Shown one piece after another: positions 53,270-64,000 of a DNA stretch of 64,000 nucleotides. The DNA is from Isoetes taiwanensis (Eukaryota; Streptophyta; Lycopodiopsida; Isoetales; Isoetaceae). Within the stretch, counting starts at the first letter, position 1; every line of letters begins with the position of its first letter. The position numbers were made by a program, and so were the translations under genes. The notes under the pieces were generated by a model. That model saw only the letters and a program-made list of their open reading frames with translations. It was not told where the DNA came from and ran no database searches. The stretch spans positions 62,001 through 126,000 of the forward strand of contig JAJEKV010000501.1 in assembly GCA_021234155.1 (NCBI GenBank), written 5' to 3'.

Positions 53270-54160
53270 AATGATGAATGATGCTTTAATGAATGGCCTT
53301 CTTGCTGGATTGGCAAGTGAGCAGTGACACCAATTTATAAATCCGGGGGATCCACATAATACGGGTAATTGGCTGAATGATCATGGTAGGTGTAACATTT
53401 TTGCTAAGTTGCTCGCCACCATTCTAGAGCAAAAAAAATAAGTACATGGGCTGGGTCGAAGAAAATGATGTGAGAGCCAAAGGGCAAAGTGGGGTTTCGG
53501 CCCAAATAAGTCCACTATTGACCACTTGGTCACTGGGAGGGCAACAGCATTAGATGCGAGTTAAGAAGACAAAACCATGCTTTGGCGCTTTTTGTAGATC
53601 TTACAAAAGCTTTCGACATGGTTAAGAGACATAATATATATAATAGAATGGAAAAGTTGGGAGTACCTCTTGAATTAAGAAATGCGGTCGCTCGGGTTGT
53701 ATGAAAAGGTAACGATTCAATTGCCATTACCCTTTGAGTAATAAATGCAAAGACAAGGTCACTAGCAATATGGGTGTCAAAGCAGGGCTGCCCTTATCTC
53801 CAACCCTTTTTGGGCTTTATATAGATGAATTGGAAGATTGGATGAGCCGAATGGTGGAGATGGTACCTCCATTGCGGGATATACTATATTATTGCTCTTA
53901 TATCACGGATGACATAGTGCTCTTTGCTAGAGCAGATTTCTTTGCTATGCAAAGACATCTAGATGCCTTACATGCTTTTACGCCAAAAATCGAGCTACAA
54001 GTCAATCTAGACAAGACCAAGATCCTTATCTTTGGAACAGTGCATTGATTACGATTTCTTTTATGAAGGACACAAGGTACAAATTACACATACCTATAAA
54101 TACTTGGGGCTCATAGTTGATCATAATTATAAAATTGGAGCAAAGCGTGAGAAAGAGCAG
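53270..54160 (+). pseudogene. LINE H reverse transcriptase
   Basis: Readable blocks are GFGPNKSTIDHLVTG, LFVDLTKAFDMVKR (first catalytic D), GVKAGLPLSPTLFGLYIDEL, YCSYITDDIVLFARADFFAM (ITDD in the catalytic position) and LQVNLDKTKILIFGT, followed by TYKYLGLIVDHNY. The order is normal for a LINE RT. The frame from 53734 to 54048 stays open for 104 codons. Confidence 0.82.
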
Positions 54161-55142
54161 GTGGGGGTTTAAGCATTGTATGCTACGGAGGAAATGTAAA
54201 AAGAGAAATTTTTGATTGGGGACTAAAGAAAAACTATATTATGCACTTGTCCAAAGCATTATCTGGATGTGAGGTATGGGGGCGAGGTCTTTCTCTAGAT
54301 GCTTGGAAGAGGATCGAGAAGGTACAAAAAGAAATTTTTGATAACCGAATTAGGTTGTAAAATATGCAAACACCTTATCCTATGTTGCTAAGCGTAGCGG
54401 GCATGATGCCCCTCCCGAAGGAAGCATTATGTCGGAGACATTGAGGTATGTGAAAAAGGTGCTCAAGATGGGCGACAATAGTCTTCCCCCTTTCTATGAG
54501 TCAAAGCAGCCAACAAGGTTGGTTTCTGATATTCAAGAGTGGCTAACTAAATGGGGGATGTCGCCGGACAAAATGCTGATGGCGAAGGAACAACATAAGA
54601 GCTTGGGTACATCTTGAATGTGCAATGGAAATTATGGCACACCGGGTACGAAAATGGACTTTTATAGGAGGGTCATAAATCCGGTCTTTGCAAGAAACAC
54701 ATACCTTAGGCAGAAATCTCTCTCCATATAAAAGGCAAGCGTATGCTGGACTAAAGGTCTCACCATTTGGGAGTGGAAGTAGGAAGATGGGGAACCTTCC
54801 TAGAAGTAGAAGAACATGCAAAGTATGTGGTTGTGACGAGATTGAGGATGAAGAACATTTGATCTTTGCTTATGCCCCCTATCGGAACATAAGGCCTGAT
54901 TCCAGGTTCACTAATGTTAAAACGCTTCTTGAATTTTTGGCGCTTTGAAGCTACCACTATTGAGACTTTCTAATAGAGGTGCTAAAAATGCAAGAGATGT
55001 CTATTTCAAGTTATAAACATTTACTTGATTTATATGATGAAGATGAGAGTAGAGTCCAATGATGCCTCCATTGAAGGCACTTTGGAAATAGAACTTTCAT
55101 CATGACGATTATACATATTTTTTTCTTACTGCTATGTCTTCT

Positions 55143-55156
55143 AGGCCTGATGGTCT
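55143..55156 (+). other. LINE 3' terminal hairpin (LINE H)
   Basis: AGGCC at 55143-55147 pairs with GGTCT at 55152-55156 (one G-T pair) around TGAT. An alternative stem GGTCT/AGACC overlaps it. CTAAATAATC follows, then the tail. Confidence 0.6.
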
Positions 55157-55180
55157 CCAAAGACCTAAATAATCAACATT

Positions 55181-57197
<2,017 letters not shown>

Positions 57198-57275
57198 TTC
57201 ACTTCTCCCTCCTTCCTCCCTCCTTCCCTCCCTCCGTGTGTGTGCATGCGTGTGTGTGTGTGTGTGTGTGTGTGT
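57198..57275 (+). repeat. CTTC-rich and (GT)n microsatellite, LINE I tail
   Basis: (CACTT)n, CTCCCTCCTT-type units and then (GT)n with one CATGCG interruption. A SINE-like sequence starts at its right edge. Confidence 0.85.
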
Positions 57276-57475
57276 TTGATCTAGTGGTAACACACTAGTT
57301 CTAGCAACTACATGTCTCGATTAGGATCCCGGAATCACACTTTGAACTGTTGGGTGTCAAACCCTTGGATGCAATGTAAAGTGGTTGGGGCGGGGACCAA
57401 CCGAAAGCAATGTAGTGTGGTGTGTGGTCACATGTCCAATTGGATCTTGCCTAGTGGTGAGGGTTAAACTCTCTC
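57276..57475 (+). mobile_element. tRNA-derived SINE-like sequence
   Basis: TGATCTAGTGGTAACAC (57277) resembles a tRNA A box (TGGCTCAGTGGTA) and GATTAGGATCCC (57319-57330) resembles a B box, 42 bases apart as in tRNA genes. A second A-box-like word, TTGCCTAGTGGTGAGG, occurs near 57448 without a B box, followed by CT-rich sequence. This fits a SINE head joined to another truncated head. It cannot fold as a functional tRNA gene by eye. Confidence 0.45.
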
Positions 57476-57539
57476 TCCCTCCCTCGCCCTCTTTATTCTT
57501 TTGCACATATCCTAGTAGACATCAACATTTTGATGTTCT

Positions 57540-57897
57540 AAAAGGGTGAGGTCTCCTTAAAGCGGCAATTTGACCAAGACCAAAGCTCTTGTAATTTACT
57601 CTTTTTGTTGGTGCAAATCAACCCATCTCGTGGTGTAAATTCTTCAATGGTACTCAAAAAAAGCCTTTGATTTGGAACTGCTTTGCCCAAATTTAATTAA
57701 TGAACAACAACAATAATTATGACATTTGAAGACACCAAAAGGTAGACTTCCATGCAAGATAATGTCGTAGAACATAAGAATAAATTAGTGGTAGCGGTCA
57801 TGTTTTATGATCGGACAAATGCTTTTATGTAGTAAGTGCTTTTGCACTTTTTAGGCCAAAAAAATATTAGTCTGGAGTGGGACGATCTACAAATACA
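57540..57897 (+). mobile_element. LINE 3' fragment before a (TTCTA)n tail
   Basis: NLTKTKALVI at about 57572 resembles the RT block NLDKTKILIF of the LINEs. AGGC (57853-57856) and GTCT (57870-57873) can form a weak terminal hairpin, followed by GGGACGATCTACAAATACA and the tail. The similarity is short. Confidence 0.4.
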
Positions 57898-57967
57898 TTC
57901 TATTCCTATTCTATTCTATTCTATTCTATTCTATTCTATTCTATTCTATTCTATTCTATTCTATTCT
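57898..57967 (+). repeat. (TTCTA)14 microsatellite
   Basis: About fourteen pentamers with one TTCC interruption near 57905. Another LINE 3' end starts directly after it. Confidence 0.93.
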
Positions 57968-58095
57968 AAAAACCTTTCGGGGGTAGGGGGTTTCTAAATC
58001 TTGGACAGTAATAGGCATGTTCCATTCCTTCATGTATGGGTCCCATAGGCCTTTTTGGTCTTTGTGGACAATAAAGTTCAATTTAATTCTTTTTT
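57968..58095 (+). mobile_element. LINE 3'-end fragment
   Basis: It contains AAAAACC/GGTTT around a G-rich loop, TGGGTCCCATAGGCC, the hairpin, GTGGACAATAAAG and a T-rich end. It is collinear with the ends at 21746-21866 and 45921-46055, and is about 125 bases long. Confidence 0.65.
58047..58061 (+). other. LINE 3' terminal hairpin (58 kb fragment)
   Basis: AGGCC at 58047-58051 pairs with GGTCT at 58057-58061 (one G-T pair) around TTTTT. GTCC and GGAC outside can extend the stem. AATAAA follows at 58070. Confidence 0.6.
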
Positions 58096-60330
58096 AGTAC
58101 AATCAAGTTTTGTTGACCAAATGGCCTATGGCACCTAATAAAAGAAGAGCACAATATGCATGTTGTACAAGATGTGAAAAACCCCTTCCCTGATGGGTAT
58201 TGTCAAAGATAGCAAACATGTGGAACAGATAATAGCTATGGGTCAATTGTGCTTGACAGCCCGCTGGAAGAAGAAATCCTAAAGTTGGACCTCTAGATAA
58301 AATATTCAAGAACATGCACGTGTATAGATGAATATCAATGCAAGCTTAGTTCTCGAAGCTATATCTAGATGCTTGCTTCGTTGATAAGCTTTTGGATGCC
58401 ATTATAAAGAGCAAATTAATTTCACATGATTTCATGGGCCATATAAATACATGCTCGCACACTTGCCCATGTGGATATGTATGAAATTGCATCAGGTTTC
58501 CAGGAATGCACATCATCTCAGAATTGGAATGGGTGGCGATACTATATCACGGAGATGCTTGACTAATGTACTTAACTATGCCAACAAAGAGCTCAATGGA
58601 TTTACAGCCATTATGAGTTTTCCAGAAACCCCTTTTTATCCTTCCTTTCCTTCTTTCCCCCCCACCTCTCCCACAATTGAGTCAATACTCTGGCTTGCTA
58701 AGTATATCTTTACATATGATGTAACCTATCTAGCTAATGATAGTTGAGTTTGATTAGGACCCCTCAATTTTGGAGATGAAAATGTACCAAAGAAAATGAT
58801 ACATACCGGAGTAAACAACTATAGCAGAAATAAGAGGTCCAAATGTCCTTGATTTGGGAATACAGCATGTGCCCAGTTCTGACCATTTAAAATGGATTTC
58901 CAGCACCCCTTGTGTTACTTGCACAATGTTTTCACCACCAAAAGCTTTAAAGATCCATTTGCTTTATTTATGATGTCAAAATCCTTATAGAGTATCTCTC
59001 CTACAAAAGCATAATGTTATATTATAAAGCATTTATTTTTATTATTGAAATGGTACAATTGGTCTTAACATTAAAGAAAACATAGAAAATATAGGGGAAA
59101 ATTATCGAATACCCTTCATTTTTCAAGTATTTTCTAAATTGCCCTTATATTTTCAAAATCCCAAAATGTTAAAGAAATATAGCTTGCACTTGTTTAACAT
59201 CATAAATGCATACATACCGATTATCTTCGCAGGAATTGTGGAGTGGGCAAATATGTTACATAATGATTTTGAAATGTTTTATGAGGGTATCCAAGTATGC
59301 CTTTTTGTATAATGCCGATGTCGATATATAGGCTTTGCTCTTTTTTAATGGTACGTGTTTTTGGGCGGTTGGGCTTTTTAGAAATTTCTTGGGCATTTGG
59401 GAAGGAGCGTAGTGTGAGATGGGTATGGTGGTGGGCATCTTGGCATTTTTGATCTTTGTCGAGTTCTTTGCCATATCGGAGCCTAAATCAATCCGATTAG
59501 TTTTCTATTTTTATTTTTTTTATTTTTATTTTTTCCTATTCTTCTTCTTTCTCGGGATCTTCTCCTACTTAGATGACGTGGAGGCATGGTTTCTCTCTCA
59601 CTTGTGCTTAACTTACCTTTAACAAATTTTTGTACCGGTAATTACTTAAAGAGATTATGCTTGTGGAAGGTGCGAGATGTTGTGGAGCATGGGCTCCGAC
59701 CGGGCATTGTTGTGTAATTCATAAAGTTTACTCACATGCATAGCTGATTTCGAAATTATTTGTGAAGCCGTCTTCCACCGTTTATGATTGACAAATTATT
59801 TATAAAGGGCACTTTGCTTCCACTTGCTATTTTGTCGCCTTAAGCTCTCTGTTATGTAGCGAGAAGGAAATGGTGATTGTTTTACATCTAGCATAGAAAT
59901 TACAATTATTTACGCCTCCTAGCCCCAATGTGATGAACAAACCGAGCATTTCATTTTTGAAGTGCCTTATCATTATTATTGATAGACTCTCATGCACTTC
60001 CCCTTGCAATGCATGTTGCTTGAAAAGCCCATTTTGTTGCGGTCTCGAATTGTATGGAGTTGCATGGAATTGTTAACTCGAATGGCACCTTTGTAATACG
60101 GTCTAGTGTTGTCTCATACTCATTGTTCCACATTCTTGTTATTGTTATTCAATTACGTTGTTCTTGTTGTAAGTCATTGTATGTTATGGAAGAGGGCTTC
60201 CGCTTATGTTAAGTTCTTGTTGTAAGTCATTGTATGTTATGGAAGAGGGCTTCGCTATGTTAAACACTCTAGTGACTATACGATTTGTATTAGTGACTTT
60301 GGGATCATGGCCTTGACGTGGAAATTGGAG
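58096..60330. other. Non-coding stretch
   Basis: Short open frames (up to 98 codons at 58451-58747) lack motifs. A 53-base unit is duplicated at 60161-60263. Nothing else is recognised. Confidence 0.4.
60161..60263. repeat. 53-base tandem duplication
   Basis: TTCTTGTTGTAAGTCATTGT...GAGGGCTTC is repeated with period 53 and only small differences at the right end. Confidence 0.9.
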
Positions 60331-60540
60331 TTTTTTTTTTTTTTTTTTTGTAGAAGGCAGTGATTATATTACATATAATACATGATAATACAAAGGCAGA
60401 GTGAAACCCCGCTATAAGGCCACCGTAAATGGCCCCTGGCACTCCAAAGGAGGAAAATTCAACTAAGATGAACAACATTTTTAAACTTTAAGTATTGACC
60501 CCATCTTCTTTTTTAGCTCTATGGCGGGGTTAGAGGATAT
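60331..60540 (-). mobile_element. Putative poly(A) retroposon 3' end
   Basis: A run of 19 T at 60331-60349 is a poly(A) tail on the minus strand. Upstream of it on that strand is TTTGTATTATCATGTATTAT and GGGGTTTCACTCTGCC, like a LINE or retrocopy 3' UTR. No coding part is recognised, so the class is open. Confidence 0.35.
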
Positions 60541-60736
60541 GGCATATGCTCGGTATATTCTCTGGATCAATGGCCCGTATGGAAAGAGTATAAGGATGGA
60601 ACGACTTGTTAGATGTATGGATGTTGCCAATTTGATTTTTTTTGAAAAAGTTAGTCCCATAATTTTGCCAATTAAGTCACAAACCTCTTGTTAACGTAGG
60701 GTAAAAATATGTATAGAAACAACGATGCTTAAAATG

Positions 60737-61015
60737 CGTAGATTTGTGTTTTCGGAAAAGAAACACCAAACGCGTGTCAAAGCATTGTTGGAGGCGGTGG
60801 CAATTGAAGGTAAGGATTCTTTCGGGGGTAGAATCATGGAATGGGGGTAGAAACAATTTGAATGCGAGTAGAAACAACCAAATCACGGTGGTAAAAAATC
60901 GATAGAAACTTGGCGCACGCTGAGATCGTAGGATTTGTGTTTTGGGAAAAGAAACACCGACATGTGTCAAAGCATTGTTGGACGTTGTGACAGAATTGAA
61001 GGTAAGGATTCTTTC
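60737..61015. repeat. Direct repeat pair, about 88 bases, 191 apart
   Basis: GATTTGTGTTTTCGGAAAAG...GAAGGTAAGGATTCTTTC at 60737-60824 recurs at 60928-61015 with several substitutions. Confidence 0.8.
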
Positions 61016-61350
61016 CGTTCTACAAATACCTCTAATTAGGGTCTGAATCCTAGTCTACATGGTTAAAGCCAGCCCTGCTAGGTAATGTATATTTCTAGCA
61101 CCTTATTTATAAGGTTGAAATCTGGCTGATAACAGGAGAGGGTATCAACCAAGCATTACAGGTTTGCGATACAGGGTTTGCATAGCGGCTTTGCGTATGC
61201 CCTAAGAGCTGTAGATTTCCTTACAAGGCTGCCACTTCTGGTAGAAAATAGCTCATGAATGAGGTGTTAGAAACCTAATGCAATAGGTCCCAAAAGCCCT
61301 ATCTGCAACGGATTATTTGCATTGATTAAACCCCAGTTTGATTGCTTTCG

Positions 61351-61410
61351 TGATTCTGGCTCTAGCTTAGCAGAATACGCTGATTCTGGCTTTAGCTTAG
61401 CAGAATCTGC
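61351..61410. repeat. 30-base tandem repeat, two copies
   Basis: TGATTCTGGCTCTAGCTTAG plus CAGAATACGC is followed by a copy with two changes; a third partial unit follows. Confidence 0.9.
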
Positions 61411-61925
61411 TGATTATTATTCAAGAATACGCTGATTTTGCTTACGCATGACAATCCACAGGTTGTATGCACAAGTCGTCCTTAAGAATCATGATGAAAC
61501 TGACAGTGGAAGGGGTTCATATGCGTTCCTGGAACTCAAGACGAAGTAGATATAGTTTCGATCCATACTGCAACCAGGTTTATTATAGTTCATTCAATAT
61601 CTGATATAGAAGCTCATTTTGCTTGAGAAAAGTAGTTGAATACTTAGTTTATCTTTATCTTGAACGATTATGACATGATATTATTAAGAAATACTGATAA
61701 AACCATTTGCCTTGGTAAAAGATTTGGATATTGATATATTGCAGTTTGTGAATAATATAGCTCGTAGATAGGACATCAGAATGTAACTTTGATATGGAAA
61801 ACACTCCATATGCTTTCTTAATAATTGGCTTATGTAGTCTAAATGGCACATTCTGCTTAAGTATGTACAGCCTGCTAATTAATAGCTGATGATATTGCAG
61901 GTTGAATATTCAATTGGTAAACTAA

Positions 61926-62108
61926 GAGTGCTTTCCCATGGGCAGAAAACCTCCAGATTTTATGGAGGTCTGGTTTGCTATTCCAATGTTCCCATGAAGA
62001 ACCTGAGTGGATGAGGTTAAGAACCTCATTTGGAAAGTAAATCCCGACGATTACTTTTGGACCTGGGTCTAACCTCATCCAGGTCCGTCCGTCGATGGGA
62101 AAGCACCC
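61926..62108. mobile_element. Harbinger/Tourist-like MITE, 183 bases
   Basis: The ends are GAGTGCTTTCCCAT and ATGGGAAAGCACCC, an inverted repeat of about 14 bases with one mismatch. TAA flanks both sides (61923-61925 and 62109-62111), the target duplication of PIF/Harbinger elements. There is no coding capacity. Confidence 0.55.
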
Positions 62109-63279
62109 TAAGATCAAGACAGTTATTTGTAGGATGGCATATTCTAGACCTAGTTTCTGTAGCTCTACATTGGCAAAAAGCCACTTATGGGATGTTTTTA
62201 TTTTTCAATTGGGGTTGCGTTGATGGGAGGAATATTCCTCATTTTTATGCCGAGATGAAGGGCCCTACATTTTTTGCAGGCCACGACCCATACAGATTTC
62301 AAAGGTGCAAATTAAAACAGATGACCATTGGCATTCTTTTGCCCCTCCATTTCTTTGTTTAATGCTTCGCAAATTATTTGCAGATTCGATCTAATCACCC
62401 AGACTTTTTGTGCGGATTTGGGTCCTCGGTTTTGATGCCCCGGGTCGTTCTTCTATTCGCTTGTTTTTCTTTAAGATTACAGATTTCTTTTCTACAAACC
62501 GGATTCGCATGCCCTAGGCAGAAATAACCCTTTGCTCTAAATCAGTAGAATTCTAGCAGCCAGATCCTACAAATTTAACCAAGTCTCACACGTATGAGAG
62601 GTTCATTGGATTAGGACCCACTGCCAGGACATTAGAACGCTTGATTTGTCGAATCTTCTAAGAAATCTCAGCGGAAGGTGGGTTGATAAATTCAAAGCAA
62701 AAGAAAAACAGCGACCAAATCTTTGGTTAAAGTGTTCATGCCGGTTCATCTTTGGTTCTCCGCAATGGATGCCCGGTAAAACCGGCGGCATGGAAGGGCC
62801 CGGCTGGCCGCCGTGGCCCTCCTTCCATTCTTGCTTTTTTGATTCGGCGGCGACTCCTTCCCCATTCGAAGCCAGCGGCATATGGCCCTATCTGGATCTT
62901 CCCAAAATAAGCTCCAAATTTCCTTCCTCACACCATTCATTTCACTTAAAAACATGAGACAAAGACACCCTTGAAATAGAAACTTGCCCTCACAACAAAA
63001 AGCAACTCAAACATGCACAAACATACTATTCTCAATACAATACAATACGAATCATAGTTTCCACCATTGAGAATACCCTCCCACAATACCAAAGCGAATT
63101 GGGTAAACTTAATGGATTGAAAAGTTAAAGATCCAATTTTTTCAGGCGCTATATATGCTAAAGTGTTACCTAAGTGTTCGTTTCTTTTCATTTTTCATTG
63201 GTTGACCATTGAAAAAAATAAAATATGTATCATTATAACCATTAGAACACAACAAATACACAAAATCCGCCATATATTT
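62109..63279. other. Non-coding stretch
   Basis: A 103-codon open frame at 62646-62957 has no recognised motif, and the overlapping minus frames are no better. Nothing further is supported. Confidence 0.4.
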
Positions 63280-63467
63280 CACTACTACAAAAATAGGTAG
63301 AAATGGCACAAAGTGACATTTATCCTCCTTTAAGCGTATAAGCGTCACTTTTATGCCATTTATAGCGTTTGTGCTCCCCAAATGGCAAAAAGTAGCGTTT
63401 ATACGCAGGTAAAAAGCGGAGGATAAATGTCACTTTTGTGCCATTTCTACCTATTTTTGTAGTAGTG
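63280..63467. mobile_element. CACTA-type foldback MITE, 188 bases
   Basis: The ends are CACTACTACAAAAATAGGTA and its reverse complement. The inverted repeat extends about 50 bases with one indel, and the inner part also pairs (GCGTATAAGCGT against GCGTATAAACGC), so almost the whole element folds back. TTT flanks both sides, the 3-base target duplication expected for CACTA elements. There is no coding capacity. Confidence 0.85.
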
Positions 63468-64000
63468 TTTCTAATGCATGATGCATAGACAAATACCGAA
63501 TTTGCGGTGCGGGAGAAGCATCGTGCGAAACCCCCAGCTTTGGCCCATCAGCTTCACAAAGCTTGAAAAAATCATAACAAAAAATATACACTTGTTCTTC
63601 ATCGCCAGACTGCCAATAGCGGATCATAAACCAACAACGAATTTTGAAGGTAGAATCGAAATAAACTCAAGGAGGAGCACAACAGATTCGATCTTTGGAC
63701 GAGCTTCAAGTCGATGAACCTCTTTTTAAGTGGCCTTATGGCTACGACCCTACAACACATCTATGGAACAAAATCCCCTTTCAAGTCTTTGCCAAATTCA
63801 TCTCGAAACCCATTCAAGAATGTCTTGTTCGCCTTTAGCTACTGTTCGTTTCAACATGCAAGATCCGGCGACTAGCAAGTAAAGTAAGATTTATTAACGT
63901 CAACAAAGGACCAGTAGGCCATGGGACAACTCTTACAATTGTTATTCGTCTACTCTCTACTAATAAGAGTATCTTTTTCACTATTGTCAATGTTCTCAGG
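63468..64000. other. Non-coding end of window
   Basis: A 79-codon frame at 63478-63717 shows no motif. I see nothing else. Confidence 0.4.

Larger units (their letters stand above)
50589..55180 (+). mobile_element. LINE H, near full length, inactive
   Basis: The longest LINE of the array starts directly after (TTC)n(CT)n. ORF1-like frames lie at 51109-51519, endonuclease at about 51772-52290, RT at about 53280-54160 and the C-terminal zinc motif at 54790-54890 (CKVCGCDEIEDEEHLIF). The 3' end carries a hairpin and then (TTCTA)12(CT)73. Frames break repeatedly, and the YADD box reads ITDD. The domain order equals that of LINE A. Confidence 0.82.
60541..61925. other. Non-coding stretch with local duplications
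   Basis: Contains a diverged direct repeat pair (60737-60824, 60928-61015) and a 30-base tandem repeat (61351-61410). No gene is recognised. Confidence 0.4.

Noticed and set aside
57277-57345. Possible functional tRNA gene
   Set aside because: Box words match loosely, but no acceptor stem or anticodon arm could be paired by eye.

Overview
The window looks like nuclear DNA of a land plant with a large, repeat-filled genome. The evidence is plant-type genes with GT-AG introns (a malectin-domain protein and an LRR-VIII-like receptor kinase), a Ty1/copia element with a Met-tRNA-type primer site, zf-RVT LINEs, tRNA-derived SINEs and CACTA, Mutator and Harbinger type MITEs. I cannot fix the taxon. 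A fern or another large-genome lineage is a guess.

Layout: 0-2.3 kb holds a decayed retroelement with a zinc knuckle. 5.3-8.5 kb is a frameshifted, 3'-truncated copia element with a SINE scrap in its RT. 9.6-11.2 kb is a four-exon gene for a secreted malectin-like protein that appears to end in a GPI-anchor signal. Part of it is duplicated just downstream, next to a minus-strand LINE (A, 11.6-15.3 kb). A Mutator-like MITE follows at 15.5 kb and a 0.7 kb polypyrimidine tract at 17.5 kb. LINE D (minus) lies at 19-20.4 kb. LINE C, with a zf-RVT domain, runs from 23 to 30.4 kb and is split by a younger LINE B. 31-39.7 kb is gene-poor. 39.7-40.9 kb is LINE E (minus), which abuts the stop codon of a degenerate receptor-kinase gene (40.9-42.4 kb, minus).

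44-58 kb is the most striking part. It is a head-to-tail, all-plus-strand array of LINEs (F, G, H, I and several 3'-end scraps) punctuated by long microsatellites. Most copies end in the same design: a short hairpin (AGRCC, loop, GGYCT) whose stem is kept by paired or G-T changes, then an AATAAA-like stretch, then a simple-repeat tail of a different motif in each copy. The 5' end of each following copy starts directly in such a microsatellite. This suggests a LINE lineage that recognises a 3' RNA hairpin, makes its own tails, and tends to land in the tails of its relatives.

58-64 kb is mostly non-coding, with tandem duplications, a putative poly(A) retroposon, a Harbinger-like MITE and a foldback CACTA-type MITE.

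The two plant genes share 1-nt frameshifts, several of them in A runs, so either gene decay or uncorrected long-read errors must be considered. There are no tRNA or rRNA genes and no CRISPR arrays.
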